Part shown: positions 33,001 through 47,514 of the stretch, piece by piece
Position numbering within the stretch: position 1 is the stretch's first letter
Layout of the letters: the number at the start of each line of letters is the position of its first letter
Source: Limanda limanda
Taxonomy: Eukaryota; Chordata; Actinopteri; Pleuronectiformes; Pleuronectidae
Reading direction: 5' to 3'
DNA length: 64,000 bases
Assembly (NCBI RefSeq): GCF_963576545.1
Contig: NC_083636.1
Span: 3,028,383 to 3,092,382 of the forward strand
Position numbers and translations under genes: made by a program
The notes under the pieces: generated by a model
Database searches by the model: none
Seen by the model: only the letters and a program-made list of their open reading frames with translations
What the model was told of the DNA's origin: nothing

Positions 33001-36000
33001 TAGAATTCTGTCTCGAAATGGCCTTCATGGTCGAATCAATGCCCAGAAACCAGCACGAAACAAAAGGCAATTAAAAAAACGTGTGGAAAAGTGGCAGAAG
33101 GTGGATTTCTCAGATGAATCTTCGGTTGTAGGCGACAAAACGTTTGTCTTGCCAAAATCTGACCTTTCTGTGTTCATTAAATGATCAATCTTTCTTCAGT
33201 GAAGCAAATTTATTTTAGTATATTAAACATTATTTGGGAGGGTTTAAGCTTTCATATGAGCCATTTCTAAAACCAATGGATAAATTAGAAGTCAGGTTAT
33301 AGGCTGTTGTTTCTACAAAATGGATAAGTGACAAGACTTTTGTCAGGGACTGTATATGCAAAGGAAACTCTCCTGGAGATAAATCTAGATTAAGGCAGGA
33401 AGGAATTCTAGATGTTTTGGGCTCGATCAGCTTCTTAATGCCAAAGTTGAGCTTGAATCAAACAGATCACGACTGTAAGAGTCACAGCTGCTATCTTAAG
33501 ATCCAAACTGTTTCCACACAGACTCAGAAACTCTGTGAAACATCATATATTTCAGCCTGTGATTCTTCCGCCTGCAGGACGAACGCCCCCCCGCTCTCCT
33601 CTAAAGGCCGCTCCATGAATCCCTGTGTGGTTGTTCCCGGTTCCACCCTGAAGTGATAGAGCCTTGTTGTTATTATTACTTCTCCCTCTAACGGGATTAG
33701 ATCCGGTGGAAACAGCACAAAGCTTCAGCCTGAGTCCAGCTGCAGCGGCTGGAAAACGGGATAAACGTGTTCGCTGGAGGTTTAAAAGGAGGCGTGGCCT
33801 TTGGCTGCGTCCCAACGAGGAGGAGGGAGGAGGAGCATTCAGCAGCTGACAGGCATCCCTCTTTCACCCCCCCCCCCACACACACCCCCACCACACACTC
33901 TATTCTCACTTCTGGACACAGGCAAGCGTGTAAACAGTTGTAGAAGCAAACGCACACACAGAGAGACACTCGCAGGACAACCAGAGCATGCATGGACACA
34001 CGCACACACACACACCCACCCACACACACACCTAACCAGAGCATGCATGGAAACACGCACACACACACACACACCCACACACACACACACACCTAACCAG
34101 AGCATGCATGGAAACACGCAGACACACACACACACTCACAGACACACACACACAGACACACACACCTAGCCTTTGGATAAAATTAAATTTGCATGGACTC
34201 ACATTGTTCATAAAAATGATCTGACACACACACACACATTCATGCACACTTTGCAGGGAGGAAAGCACTCAAGCTGCATTGAAGTGTGGAAAGGAGGAGG
34301 ACAGACACACACTCACACACACACTCGCGCACTAACACACACACTCACACCCCCCTTGGCAGTCTTGGTGGTACATTCACTCAGCACAGCGGCTGTTAAG
34401 CGCCTCGCAGCAGCTCCAGATTCCCCAGCAGCCCGTGAGGAGGCGAGTCAGGAGCCCATTAGATTCTCTGGAGCCAGCAGGTTGTAAAACCTGCTGCTGA
34501 GCTGCTGGGGACTCGTGCACGCTTCATCACGTCCGACTCACAAACAGGTCCGAGTGTGACACCTACACAGCTGCAGTCAGGAAGCGTCTGCATGAGACTT
34601 CTCACTGGATTTATATAACGTCAGGAAACATGTTCCTAACGAGTTCATGTCTCAATCTCTAGTTTCAAGTCTTCTACAATACATCATGATGTTCATTTAG
34701 TAAATTATGATCCATTGGGTCATGGAGACAGTGTGATTGACAGCTAGTTTTTTTTATATTTATTTACAATTTTATATGTAACAGCCCCTGGCCCAGAGGA
34801 GCACTTTAACATCTGAGCATGTTGACCAACTCCTTTTTCTGAACAAAAATGCCAATATTCCCAAATGAATTTAACATTTTGGGTCATGACCTTGCAGCCA
34901 ACTGGACTCTAGTAGTACACATTTGTTTATTTTCTCAATTTGATTGAAGCTCTAGGTTCCTCTTATTTATATGATTGAGCTCAGTGTTCATGTGAGAGGT
35001 CTCCTATTCAGAAAATAATTACAAAGGTCCTGTGTCCTGAATGTTCAAGGACAAAGTTTTTGCACTTCAGTTAATGTGTAGAAGACAATGTTGTTCACAG
35101 AATTTAATGTGACATTTGAAGTGAGTTGAGCAGTCTTATTTTCCTCTTTTTTTGTAATGCCTTTGAATAATATGGGGGACATGAATCGCAATATATCGCA
35201 GAATCGCAATAGTATTGAATGGTCACATTTTTGACAATTCCCACCCCTAACAGCTAGTAGCGTCCAATGGGTGCAGTGGGCTGGTGTATGTGAAATAAAT
35301 CCTTCCTTTGTCATTCAAAGTAATGTCAAGTAGAGATGAATGCAGATAAAAGATCTCAAAGAGGAAAGAATCAGTGGAAACAGACTGAACTCCACAGGTT
35401 AAACACACAGACGCTCATTCAGCAGAGCGGGGGGGTGGTTGTCAGGGAGACGTTCCAGTGCTTTGCGTCTTGTTCTCAAAGTTTGAGTCCAATTAGCAGA
35501 GTATGTGCACAGAATTCATCCGTCAGCTTCCTATCTGAGGCGGCTTCAGAATGAAAAGGAGAATCTGTGGGAGCGGAGGAAGGAGCCGGGCGGCGAGAGA
35601 GAGAGAAAACACGAAGAGGAAAGAAGATCAGAGAGAGGACCGCGTTTCCCAGCAGCCTTTGCACCGCAAGGAGGAGAGAGGAGAGCAGGACGGCAGTTAG
35701 ACTCATCTCTCAAAGCATTCATTCATGTGTCTGGTATCAGGTACATCCAGCTAGTTATTTAAAAGATAGTCTTTTTCCATCTCCAAATATATAAAGTTTA
35801 AACTTGAGAAATAATCAATAATCTTCCGGTTCTTGAAGATAAAATCACAGAATAATTCATGGATCCAGGTGAAAATCCAGTTATCACCCTCATTTCTTAC
35901 TATTTTTCACAGAATGAACATCATCCTCCAACTCAACAGAACAAATATCTGCTGCCAGGTTCTAAACTGCAATAACTCCTCCAAACCAGCACCTTTGCAC

Positions 36001-39000
36001 TATTCACAAAATTGAACTATTGTCACACAATTGAACTATTGATGCTCTATTTTTCTTGAGCTTGAGCTGTATATATTTATTTTTTAGATATATACATTTT
36101 ATTTTCCATTTTAAATTTTTGATATTATATTTTATACTATTTCTATTTTATTTTTAACTTGAGCATTGCTAGAAGAGAGCCTGTGACTCAAGCATTTCAT
36201 TGCCTGCGACTGCTTAATGTTATTGTTGTGCATTTGATAATAAAAATCTTGAATCTTGAAACCCTGTGGAGATTCTTTCCAGGCGAGTGGAGGTCGTTAC
36301 AGAACGACAACCATCACACACTGCAGCAAACATTCTGCTGCCACAGCAGAAACCACACCACTGCTCAGACCAGGGAACAAAACATGGATTCCTCCTCCAG
36401 CCTCAACCTCTGGAATGCAGCTGTCGAGTTGGGACTCAACACAAGAGGAGGAGGAAGAGGAGGAGGAGGAGGAGGAAGAGGAAGAGGATGAGACAGAGCT
36501 GCAGATGTGAGGCGACACTGAGACTCTCCACAGAGACGCTAAAAACTGGATCACAACAATAACTGATTCATCTGCAGTTCACCTGTCAGACTGCTAACAC
36601 AGAACGACAGCTGGTGACACACACACACACACACACACGGACACACACACTGTAAGGAAACATACACAAGTGGCAGCGAAGGGAAGTGATGAAGCCATTT
36701 GAACCCAGAGAATTAAATCTGAATCGTTTCTTACAGTCGAATCAATCCTGCAAGAAGTCACATTCGAGACGAGCGGCTCAGTGAAGAAGCAGCAGGAGGA
36801 AAACACGACTTCAAACATGCGTCTGTTTGCACAAGTCACATCAATGAGCAGCTACAGCTCTGACACACACACACACAGACACACACAGACACACACAGCA
36901 TGTGTTCTACTCCCCAAACCATACAATTACAACTATTCCCCCTGTGATGTCATCGCCAGTGACCTGAATGTGTCCAGATACAAATCAGATTACCAGTGAT
37001 ATTCCTCCCCAGGGTTCCCAGTATGTGGTTTCAACCCCTCACTGGGAACAAGGTCACTGGGACTACGGTCACGTGGAGCTGTGACTCACCGGGTCGGCAG
37101 CGCAGGCCGTCAGCAGCCAGCTCCTGCCCCCCCGGACACACGCAGGTGTACTTGGGCGAGTGCTTGTTGATCTGCGGCGCCGGCAGACACATGAAGCTGC
37201 AGCCGCCGTTCGCTCCTTTCTCTGAGCACCAGTTGGTCCCTGTCAACCCAGAAACACACATCTAGAGCATCTGCACACATCAGATACACAAAGTAATGTT
37301 CCCTGGGTGGAGATTATTGTCAAAAAGCAAGAAGCCATAAAAGGTATTGATCTCCTCCTGCAGTCAGGTTCTTACCCGACAGCTGGATGAGCTCGTGGTA
37401 GACGATGATGTCCTGGGGGTCGTTCAGGTTGCTCGCCAGCGTCACCACGTCCGAGCCGGTGAACTTGTTGGCTCCGTAGATGGCTTCGTTTTCACCGTCG
37501 GTCCAGAAGACTCGATCCTGGAGAGACGGGATTAATAAAGTATCCATCTATCTATCTATGACAGAACCACGCAGCAGATTCTAACATTAATAGATTCATG
37601 TGGCGTTAATGGAGCCTTAGAGCAGAATGGAGAATCCTCTGTGACCATGGATCTAATATTCATGATTGTTATTCTGCACAAGTTTTTTTTACCAAAGAGA
37701 CCGAAGTTCTATCTGCAGTAAAATCCAAATATGTGCGATAAATTACTTTTCCCGTCTTATCTGGATTAAAGGAAGGGATTTCTACAAACTATTTACCTCA
37801 AATACTTTTAACAGATGGTTTTCAAATACATACTAAACACTGTAATGATGAGATTAAAGTTTTGCCTCTGGTAAATTTGCCTCCGAGCTCATTATTTCCT
37901 TTATTACCTCCATCACATCGGTAAAAGGAGGATTTCACACATTTTGTTTGTGAGCAGGATTAAACCAAAACTACAGATTACCATGAAACTCGGAATGATG
38001 GGACCAGGCCCCGAAAAGAACTCATTAATGATTCAGACAAAAGGGAAAGATTATATTATATATATTTATTTAAGGGACTGAGATCTCAATGCTTATGTTG
38101 TCGTGTTAAATTTCTTCACATTTATTCCCATAGAAACTGAATCTCTCTCATGCAGCTGAGGATTTTCTCCTTTAGTATCTACAAGACTGAGTGATGGGAA
38201 CACAGGACGTAAAACTCTCTCCATAAAACTTGGAAGGATGGGACCAGGCCCCAAAAACAACTTGTTAATGATTCAGACAAAAGGGAAAGATTATATATAT
38301 ATTAGGGCTGGTGGGCAAGTTAACTCGTTTCAATCGAGTTAACTCAAGTGATGAGTTAACTCGATTAATTATTTTATCTCGCATTAACTCAGGTTTGATT
38401 ATTTATTGTTTTATTGTGAAAGTCAGGCTTTTATTTTGTGAAAGTCTGTTGCTGACTGCTGCAGAAGAGGAAAAAAGAAAATAATTGGCGGATAAACAAT
38501 CGAGTTAACTCATCACTTGAGTTAACTCGATTAAAACGAGTTAACTTGCCCAGCCCTAATATATATATATATATATTTTTAGGGGACTGAGATCTCAATG
38601 CTTATGTTGTCGTGTTAAATTTCTTCACATTTATTCCCAAAGAAACTGAACCTCTCTCATGCAGCTGAGGATTTTCCCCTTTTGTACCTACAAGACTGAG
38701 TGAAGGGAACACAGGACGTAAAACTCTCTCCATGGACCGGAGCTGCTGATTGGTCGAGACGTGATCTGAACCTTTAACACGTCACATGTGAGTGAATGTG
38801 ACGGAGAGGCAGGAGAGTCGGTGAGGGAAACAGAGAGAGAGAGCCACACGTCCACGGTTCAGTGATTCGTCAAGACAAGCTGGATACTGAGAAGCTCACG
38901 TGTGATGCATCCTGCTCAAAGTAAATCGCTGTTGCACGATAATAAAAAAGAAATTAGCACGTTCACGATGCCGATGGGAGACAGATGTTTTATGACCTGT

Positions 39001-42000
39001 ATTTTCAGAGGGAATTAAACGACAAAAGTACCTCAAAGACCGTGAGAGCGAAGGGATGCGCCAGGAAGTCGGAGGACTGGAGGATCTTCTTCCTGTTGTC
39101 TCCGTTCAGGTCCACGCTGCAGAGCATGTGCAGCTTCGAGTCGACCCAGTACAACCGGCCCTTGATCAGATCTGAGGGGGAGAGGACGAGCATGAGAAGA
39201 GGAAAGGAATAATTACAAAAAGGTGTGAAACAATAAAGACGACAAGATGAATATTGAATAAAAGTGCATCGAACGGGAGAAATGAGGGAGAAGAGCAGAC
39301 GAGACAGATTAGCCATGGAGGGCAGAGGAAGGAGGAGAGACAAAATGTAAAATCAATAAAACATTTCACAGTGAAGACACACATTCGATTATATAAATAT
39401 GATGCTGGATGTTTCTATCAGTGTTCAGTGATCACATGGACTCAGTTTCCCAGGGTTCTCGTGTGTTCTCACCCAGAGTGATTCCATTCGGCCACTGGAT
39501 GTCGTTCGCCACCAGAACCTGCCTGTTCGCTCCGTTCATCCCAGACTTCTCAATCTTTGCAGGTTCGCCCCAGTCGGACCAGTAGAGAAACCTGCACGAC
39601 AGACAAACACACACATTCATAAATATGCACGGTCACTAGCAGATAGACGATTGTGAAGTTACATCATCAAGCGTCCCACGGACCCGGACAGTGGATCCAC
39701 GGCGATGGACGCCGGTTCCTTGAGGCCTCGGCTGAACAGAACCTTCTGCTTGGTTCCGTTGTAGTTGGACACCGAGATGCTTTTGGTGCTGAGGTCAGAC
39801 CAGTACAGGTTCTTGTAGATCCAGTCCACGGCGATTCCCACGGGGGTCTGCACGTTGTCGATCACTTTGATGTGAGCGCCGCCGTCCCCCCGTCTGTCCA
39901 GCATCGTGCTGGGAGGACACAGAGAACAAGGACATTAACGAGGTGTTTCACTGGCTGCAGACTTTCAACTTTGCAGAATCTAAGGATCTATATTACACAT
40001 AAGAGGAAAACATAATCTGCAAAACGACATTTGTATTTTCATCTCGCTTTCTTTCATGTCAGGAAGCATGAAAATCAAACTGAGCAAACTTGAATCATGC
40101 AGAACTGTCCAACCAGATTTCAGGATTCTGCAGCTTCTCTCTTGCTTGGCCATATTTTCCTTCATATGCTTCTGTATATAATCTACCTGTATATAATCTA
40201 CCTGTGTATAATCTACCTGTATATAATCTACCTGTATATGGCCTTGTGTCAGGAAACATGAAAATCAAACTTGTAACAACCAGAATTCAGGATTCTGCGT
40301 GAAATCTACCAGTATATAATCTACCTGTATATGTTCTACATGTATATTATCTACCTGTGTATAATCTACCTGTATATGTTCTACATGTATATTATCTACC
40401 TGTGTATAATCTACCTGTGTGTAATCTACCTGTGTGTAATCTACCTGTGTATAATCAGGTAGATTATACTTATTATACTATATAGATTATACACAGATTA
40501 TACACTGTGTATAATCTACCTGTATATAATCTACCTGTGTATAATCTACCTGTGTATAATCTACCTGTGTATAATCTACCTGTGTATAATCTACCTGTGT
40601 ATAATCTACCTGTGTATAATCTACCTGTGTGTAATCTACCTGTGTGTAATCTACCTGTGTATAATCTACCTGTGTATAATCTACCTGTGTATAATCTACC
40701 TGTGTATAATCTACCTGTGTATAATCTACCTGTATATAGTCTACCTGTGTATAATCTATATAGTATAATAAGTATAATCAGGTAGATTATACTTATTATA
40801 CTATATAGATTATACACAGATTATACACTGTGTATAATCTACCTGTATATAATCTACCTGTATATAATCTACCTGTGTATAATCTACCTGTGTATAATCT
40901 ACCTGTGTATAATCTAGCTGTGTATAATCTACCTGTGTATAATCTACCTGTGTATAATCTACCTGTGTATAGTCTACCTGTATATGATCTACCTGTATAT
41001 GATCTACCTGTGTATAATCTACCTGTGTATAATCTACCTGTGTATAATATACCTGTGTATAATCCACCTGTGTATAATCCACCTGTGTATAATCCACCTG
41101 TATATAATCTACCTGTAAATGGCCTTGTGTCCGAGGTCGGCCCAGAAGAGCGTCTGCTGGTTGAAGTCGGCGTCCAGAGCCACCGTGTTCCTCTGCTGTT
41201 CCACGATCTGAGTGTACTCCTTCCTCTCCAGCCCCAGGCGCCGGATGTCTCTCCGGTTGGTGAAGATGAGGCACGGCTCCTTCCCTGGAGACAGATGACA
41301 TCATCACACGAGGCCCAGCGACTGGAAAGGTTAAACGTTGAAGCTCGGCTCTTTAAAATGTGCCTCAGGTTTCTCAGAGTGGGATCTCTGATTGAAATCG
41401 GTTTTATTAAATGTTTAAAACATGTTATTAAAGTGCGTGGGTTCTTTGTGATGAATAGAAAACAGAAGCAGCTCAATAACTCATTTGTTGGTTGTGTGTG
41501 TTGGTTGTGTGTGTGTGTATCTCTCCCTCTCAGGCCCTGGATTAAAGAATTCTCCAAAAATATGTTTCAACTAAATAATTCCACAGAGTTCTTTCTTCGG
41601 CACAAAGCGAGTGAATCCGCCCGAGGGGAATCGTCTGCTGCTCTCCACTCACCCACGGCCTTGCACACCCCGGTGGTCGGGTCCATCTGGTAGCCGTTGT
41701 GGCATTCACACTTGTACCCCCCCTTCAGGTTGATGCAGATCTGGCTGCAGATGCCGGGGTTCACACACTCGTTGATGTCTGCACACACAGAGATGGAGAG
41801 ATGACGGAGGGAAACAGCTGGAGTCGAACGTGTTGCATCAATCAGGTCAGTCGAGCGCCTCAATTTGACTGATGTGGTGTTTCAATCTTTTTTTAAAACA
41901 ATTAGCAAACCTGCAGCTTGGTAATATCCAGTGTTCACTTACAGAGGAAATCAACCCGGGGTCAGAAGGAGAGAAAGCTCAGTCTGTTGACTTCTTTAGC

Positions 42001-44060
42001 AACAAGCTGCTCTCATCAGATTTATGTAAATAAAGTTAAATAGAGTTTAGAGGTTATTACTCATCAGGGAGCAGATTTACAGAAACTATAAAACCCGTTC
42101 GGTTCCTTCTAGTTGGGATTAGACACATTTCCCCAAATATCCAAAGCAGCGTTTGAGGCCAAGACTCAGTGGATCAGTAACAAAACCATCGAATCAAATC
42201 CTCGTGAACACAACTCAGAAGTTCAACTCTCGGAAAAAAGAGAGATTACAACACAGCTGATCACATTTCACACCGAATCCTTCAGAGTCCAGACGAACAC
42301 AGTGACTCTCACAACAAGCTTCTGTACGTCAAACCCAGACTGTGGGATTAAAGATTTCTAAGAATCTCCATGTTAACAAATTCAGACATGTCAACAATGT
42401 CAGAATAAAAGGAGAAGATGGTGAATATCTCTCGTACGTTTGAAGGTCGAACCCGAGGCTACGCTGAGCTAAAGCTGACTATACCATCTAATGAAATAGT
42501 TATATTAGCTAATATCTCCAGCTGTGATGCAACAGGACTCCAGAGTAACGGTCTCCTACCTCCGCAGGTCTTGTGGTCGATGAGCTGAAGTCCCGGTGAG
42601 CAGTCGCACTCGAAGCCGATCACCATGTCTTTACAGATGTGTGAGCAGCCGCCGTTATTCATGAGACACTCGTTCACATCTGAGACGCACGAAAGGAAAC
42701 AGGCATCAGCACTTCAGGTGATTACAATACAATAAAAACTGAAATAAAACTAAACAGGTTATTCTGGAAACAGAATAAAATAGCAGCACCTAATAGGATG
42801 AATATTAATTGTAACTAACTAATATGAATAAGAGAACGTTATTTTATCTAGGCTTTTGATTTGATTGATTGGAATTTAATTTAATTTATTTGTATTTGTA
42901 TAATTATGTCTTTATTTACTTCCATTTATTCTTATATTTTTATATATGTATATATATATTTTTATTATTTTATTTAATCTTATTTAAGTTATTTAATTTC
43001 TGCCTCCTTTTCTTTACCCTGAGAGTTTGATTGTGGGTTGGGGGTGTTCATAAACGTTTGTATGTTTATAAATGTTTGAATGTATGTTTCTTATATGTAA
43101 AACTCAATAAATATATTGTTAAAAAAAAAACCAGGTTATTCTGTTTAGACGTGCGTACGTTGAGAAGAGGTTCTTAAAGAGACAGGAGCTAAAAGCAGGG
43201 GATTGAGACAGAGGCTGAAAGGAGGAGCTGCAGCAAAGTGAGGTTTTCTGAACATTGGAGCATGAAAACCTTTTCAAACCTTTACACCTGAACCACAGGA
43301 CACGTGAAACACTGCATGAGGCAACATGCATGTAAATATCTTCATTAAAGCCACAAACAAGATTCTGTAACATCTGTACGATCTGATCTAACTACTCACT
43401 GCATTCCTTGATGGGCTCGTCGCTCCAGTCCGGACAGTCTCGGGCCTTGTTGCACACCTTGTTCATCTCGATGCACTCACCGCTGCGACACTTGAACTTG
43501 TCTGGTCCGTTACACTGAGTCACTGGAGAGAGACGCACACGAATTAACATCTCAGGAGCCGTTCATAAAAAGACTCTCATATCCTGAAATACTCCCTGCT
43601 TTGAAAACACAAACACAAAAGGCCTCTGTGTGCACATGGGCTGAGTTTAGAAATAGCTCATTGTATTTAAGACAAAAGCTTGTTCTCACAAAATCATTTT
43701 GAGAAATGTCAAACTTTGAATTTATCCTTTGAAAGATTCATGAAGTTCTTGAACTCTATTTAAATTCAGTAAATATGAAAAGCTTCAAGCTCAGTTTCAC
43801 ACAAACTTGTCAATCTGTAAAATCTGATTTCAAAGCTGTGTTTTGTTCCACTGGTGCAAAACAAAAGCGTTTTTCAGATCAGAACAATTTATCAGAGTCA
43901 AAGTGTTGGATTGTAGAGTCAATAAATAAATCTGAGTCACATCCAGTGAAAAAAACAACCTGCTTTTATACGTGAGCACAAACTGAAGAGAACTGTAATT
44001 TCATTTTGGGTAAAAGTACGTGTGGAAAACGCACAATTACCACTTACACGCCCACAGAAT

Positions 44061-44095
<35 letters not shown>

Positions 44096-45104
44096 CACAC
44101 AAAGCCAAAGGTCGAATTCAAAATCAGAAACACATCAGAGGACAAAAAAAGAGTAAATGTACCATCCACCCCCCCGACAGTGTCCTCAGGATAATTTAAC
44201 ACAGTCGTCTGTAGAACCACAAACACAAACACACACAGACAGACACACACACTGAGAACTTACTGTTTTTGCAGTTGGTTTCATCGGATCCATCGACACA
44301 GTCTCGGACGCCGTTACACTGTCGACTTCCCCCGATGCAGTTTCCATCATCACACTTGAACTGATCCGATCCACATGTGCGTACAGCTGCAATGGACACA
44401 CACACACACACACAGTTACACAAGTGGTGCTGAACAATGCATCAATTACCTGATTGACCGAACATTAAAATCAATGCAAATTCACGGTATTTGACTGTTG
44501 GATTGTTGGAAACACGTACGACAGTTTGCTTCGTCGCTGCCGTCCTTGCAGTCCGGGTCTCCGTCACACCTCCACTTCTTGTGGATGCACTCCCCCGAGC
44601 GACACTGCATCTCGCTGGACGAACACTTGGCCGGCGGCGTCGGGTGGCGGCCGCAGCGAGTCGGGGACTCGTCCGACTGGTCCTGCAGGAGAGAGAGAGA
44701 GAGAGAGAGGAGACTTATTACAACCGTCCTGACAAACTGGTTTTAATGATGAAACAGATCCTTGTAGTTTCATCATGGGGAAATATGAGCGTCTAAAAAG
44801 GAAAAGAAGACACGTGGCGGTCACATGATCTGAGGGACGGACAGAGGAGCAGTCAGCGATACTCAGATCTCACACGTGATTCAACGTTTCATTTGGAATT
44901 CAAACAGACGGAGATCAACAGGAGCAGCGGGAACGGTTTCCTCACACTTTCATCATCTCAGAAAGTCCCTGACTCATGTGGGAGCAGATTAATGAAGTGT
45001 GAGAATGTGTGTTGTGTGAGAATGTGTGTTGTGTGAGAATGTGTGTTGTGTGAGAATGTGTGTTGTGTGCGCCTGCAGCTTCATTACAGTTAGTAATGAC
45101 GCAG

Positions 45105-45139
<35 letters not shown>

Positions 45140-45759
45140 CGACAATGACCTTCTCACTTAACGCAGCATTTTCATTTCAGGGTGTGAGTGTTTGTGTAAT
45201 TCTTCTTTTCCTCGGCACAGTAACAACCACACAGTTAATTATCAGGTGCAAAAGGAAAACGCTGACTCAGGGGAGCTGGTTCTGCCATGTGTGAATACAT
45301 GGTCACAGAATGTGTGTGTCTGTGTGTGTGTGTTTGTGTGTCAGGTCAATATCTGAGTGTTGAACTTGCTGAATGTGTGAGTCCAGGGACACAACACTAA
45401 GATCGTGACAGTGATAAATCTACTGAAGGCTTGTTTATGCTCAATGTTAGATACAGAAACATGCACTGGTTTAGTCTGTATCATACAAATATCGTATATA
45501 ATATATAAATATATATTATGTTATATACTATATATACTGTACTATTTTTATATACTGTGTAACAATAACATTACCATCATATCATCAGTACTATTACCAT
45601 CATCTTGCCACTGCACCTTATCTACCTATTTATCTTGTGTTTCTGTTTTTATTCTTTCTACCTCAATATTTTTTATTTTATTCTATTGTATTGTATTTTA
45701 TTGTATTCAAATATACCGGCTGCTATGACGACTTAATTTACCTTCGGGGATGAATAAAG

Positions 45760-45814
<55 letters not shown>

Positions 45815-46401
45815 ATCCTCTGAAGACTTGTCAGGCTGCCCCGAGATTACACACACACACACACACACAGACACACACAGATCAGTTCCCTAAACATACC
45901 TGAACCATGAATTAGGAACAGTAGAAATGTCCCATCTCACGATCTTTAAAGAAAGTGAAACTTCTTCCCTGGCCCACCTTCCTTCTCCTCCTTTCTTTCC
46001 GTTCTCACCTGACAGTCCACGTCGTCGTCACACACCCAGCTGGCCGGGATGCACGAGGCGTTCCCACACTGGAACTCGCTCGGGCCGCAGGACGACGGCG
46101 CACACTCCACCTCGTCGGAGCCGTCGCCGCAGTCGTCCTCGCCGTTACACACAAAGTTCCGTGAGATGCAGCGGCCGCTGGCGCACGTGAACTCGTTGGG
46201 AGCGCAGGTGATGTTACCTGGAGGCAGAAACATTATATATTTATAGGTTTCCAGGAATTGCTTAAACCTGTTATTTAACTTCTACATATTTCCCTGTGTG
46301 CACCTTGTTAGTAAATCCCTGCTTCCCTGAGTAAAGCGAACAATGAGACACCGACGAGGCAAAGTGACAGGTCATCACATTTTGATTGACATAAGGCTGA
46401 C

Positions 46402-46448
<47 letters not shown>

Positions 46449-47459
46449 ACAATGAAACCTGCTGCAGCATTGTACGTATAATGATGCATAAATAAAACTC
46501 TACAACTGAATCACAATACTCATTATTTTAGGTGAAACCACTGAGTCGCTCTGATGTAAAAATGTTGTGCCTGCTTGTATATATATATATTTAATTCTCT
46601 CCTCATTAAAATGTTCCCAGCATGCAACAGGCTGTTCTCTGTCAGATTTAATTATCTTAGTTTGTGCAGGCAGAGCTCGACACTCTGCAGACGATGAGGA
46701 TCAGTGTTTAGGATAAACAGCTGCAGGACGAGGAGTAAGTGACGCCCTCTTCCAGCGCATGAATAACAACAGCACGGCTCCTCCTCATAAAAGAAAAAAA
46801 AGGATTGCATCTCTAAAAGCCGAAGCAGTGTTGTGCGATTGTGCAGAAAGTTGTGTGTCCTTGCACAGAAGGAATCAGACGCACAGCTGCAGAGTCCTGA
46901 CTGATTTAGTCTGAATTTTCCTCCTGTGAATGTGGAGCCGCCACCGGTAAATTCAGTTGCTGCAACAATCAGGATTCTGTCCTTAAATTAAATGGCTTCT
47001 TCATAATATAAATAAATAAATCTGCTTCCTGCTTTCAGGCAAATTTCCTGAAAAAATGCAGCTACAGCGGAATTTTTGCAGCCGTCAGCGTCTCAGGAAC
47101 CACAAAGTTAATAAGAAGACGAGTTCGATGGAAACAGTAAAGTGACGGTTGACATGGAAACTGAATTCACCAAACTCTCTGTCTTTGGACATGAGCGTCT
47201 TTCTTTTTCATCAGCTTATCAAGTTGGGTTATTTATAATAAACTTCGTTCATACGACACTTTTCTCGTCAATTTTACAACAAATGGAACCGAGAATAACA
47301 AAGAATTATGTAGATACATAAATGTGTCTTTGTAAATAAGAGACAATGTCAATCATTTGTAAATGACAGTTTGAATTAACCTGTTTAAGCTCAACGTGGA
47401 ATAAAATCCTCAATGTGTGGATTCAGGCTCGGTCGCCCTTTGTGTGTGTGTGTTGTGAG

Positions 47460-47514
<55 letters not shown>

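Larger units (their letters stand above)
31333..37089. other. VLDLR intron 16, 5.8 kb
   Basis: It contains a Tc1/mariner derivative (32368-33352), CA-rich minisatellites at 33850-34340 and a (GGA)n run at 36455-36490. A likely retroposon 3' end near 36000-36265 ends AATAAAAATCTTGAATCTTG. No further exon was recognised. Confidence 0.6.

Noticed and set aside
40507..41693. Open frames with Tyr-Asn-Leu-Pro-Val or Val-Asp-Tyr-Thr-Gln repeats, up to 287 codons
   Set aside because: They arise from the 15-bp intronic minisatellite fused to antisense or out-of-frame VLDLR exon. They are not a separate gene.
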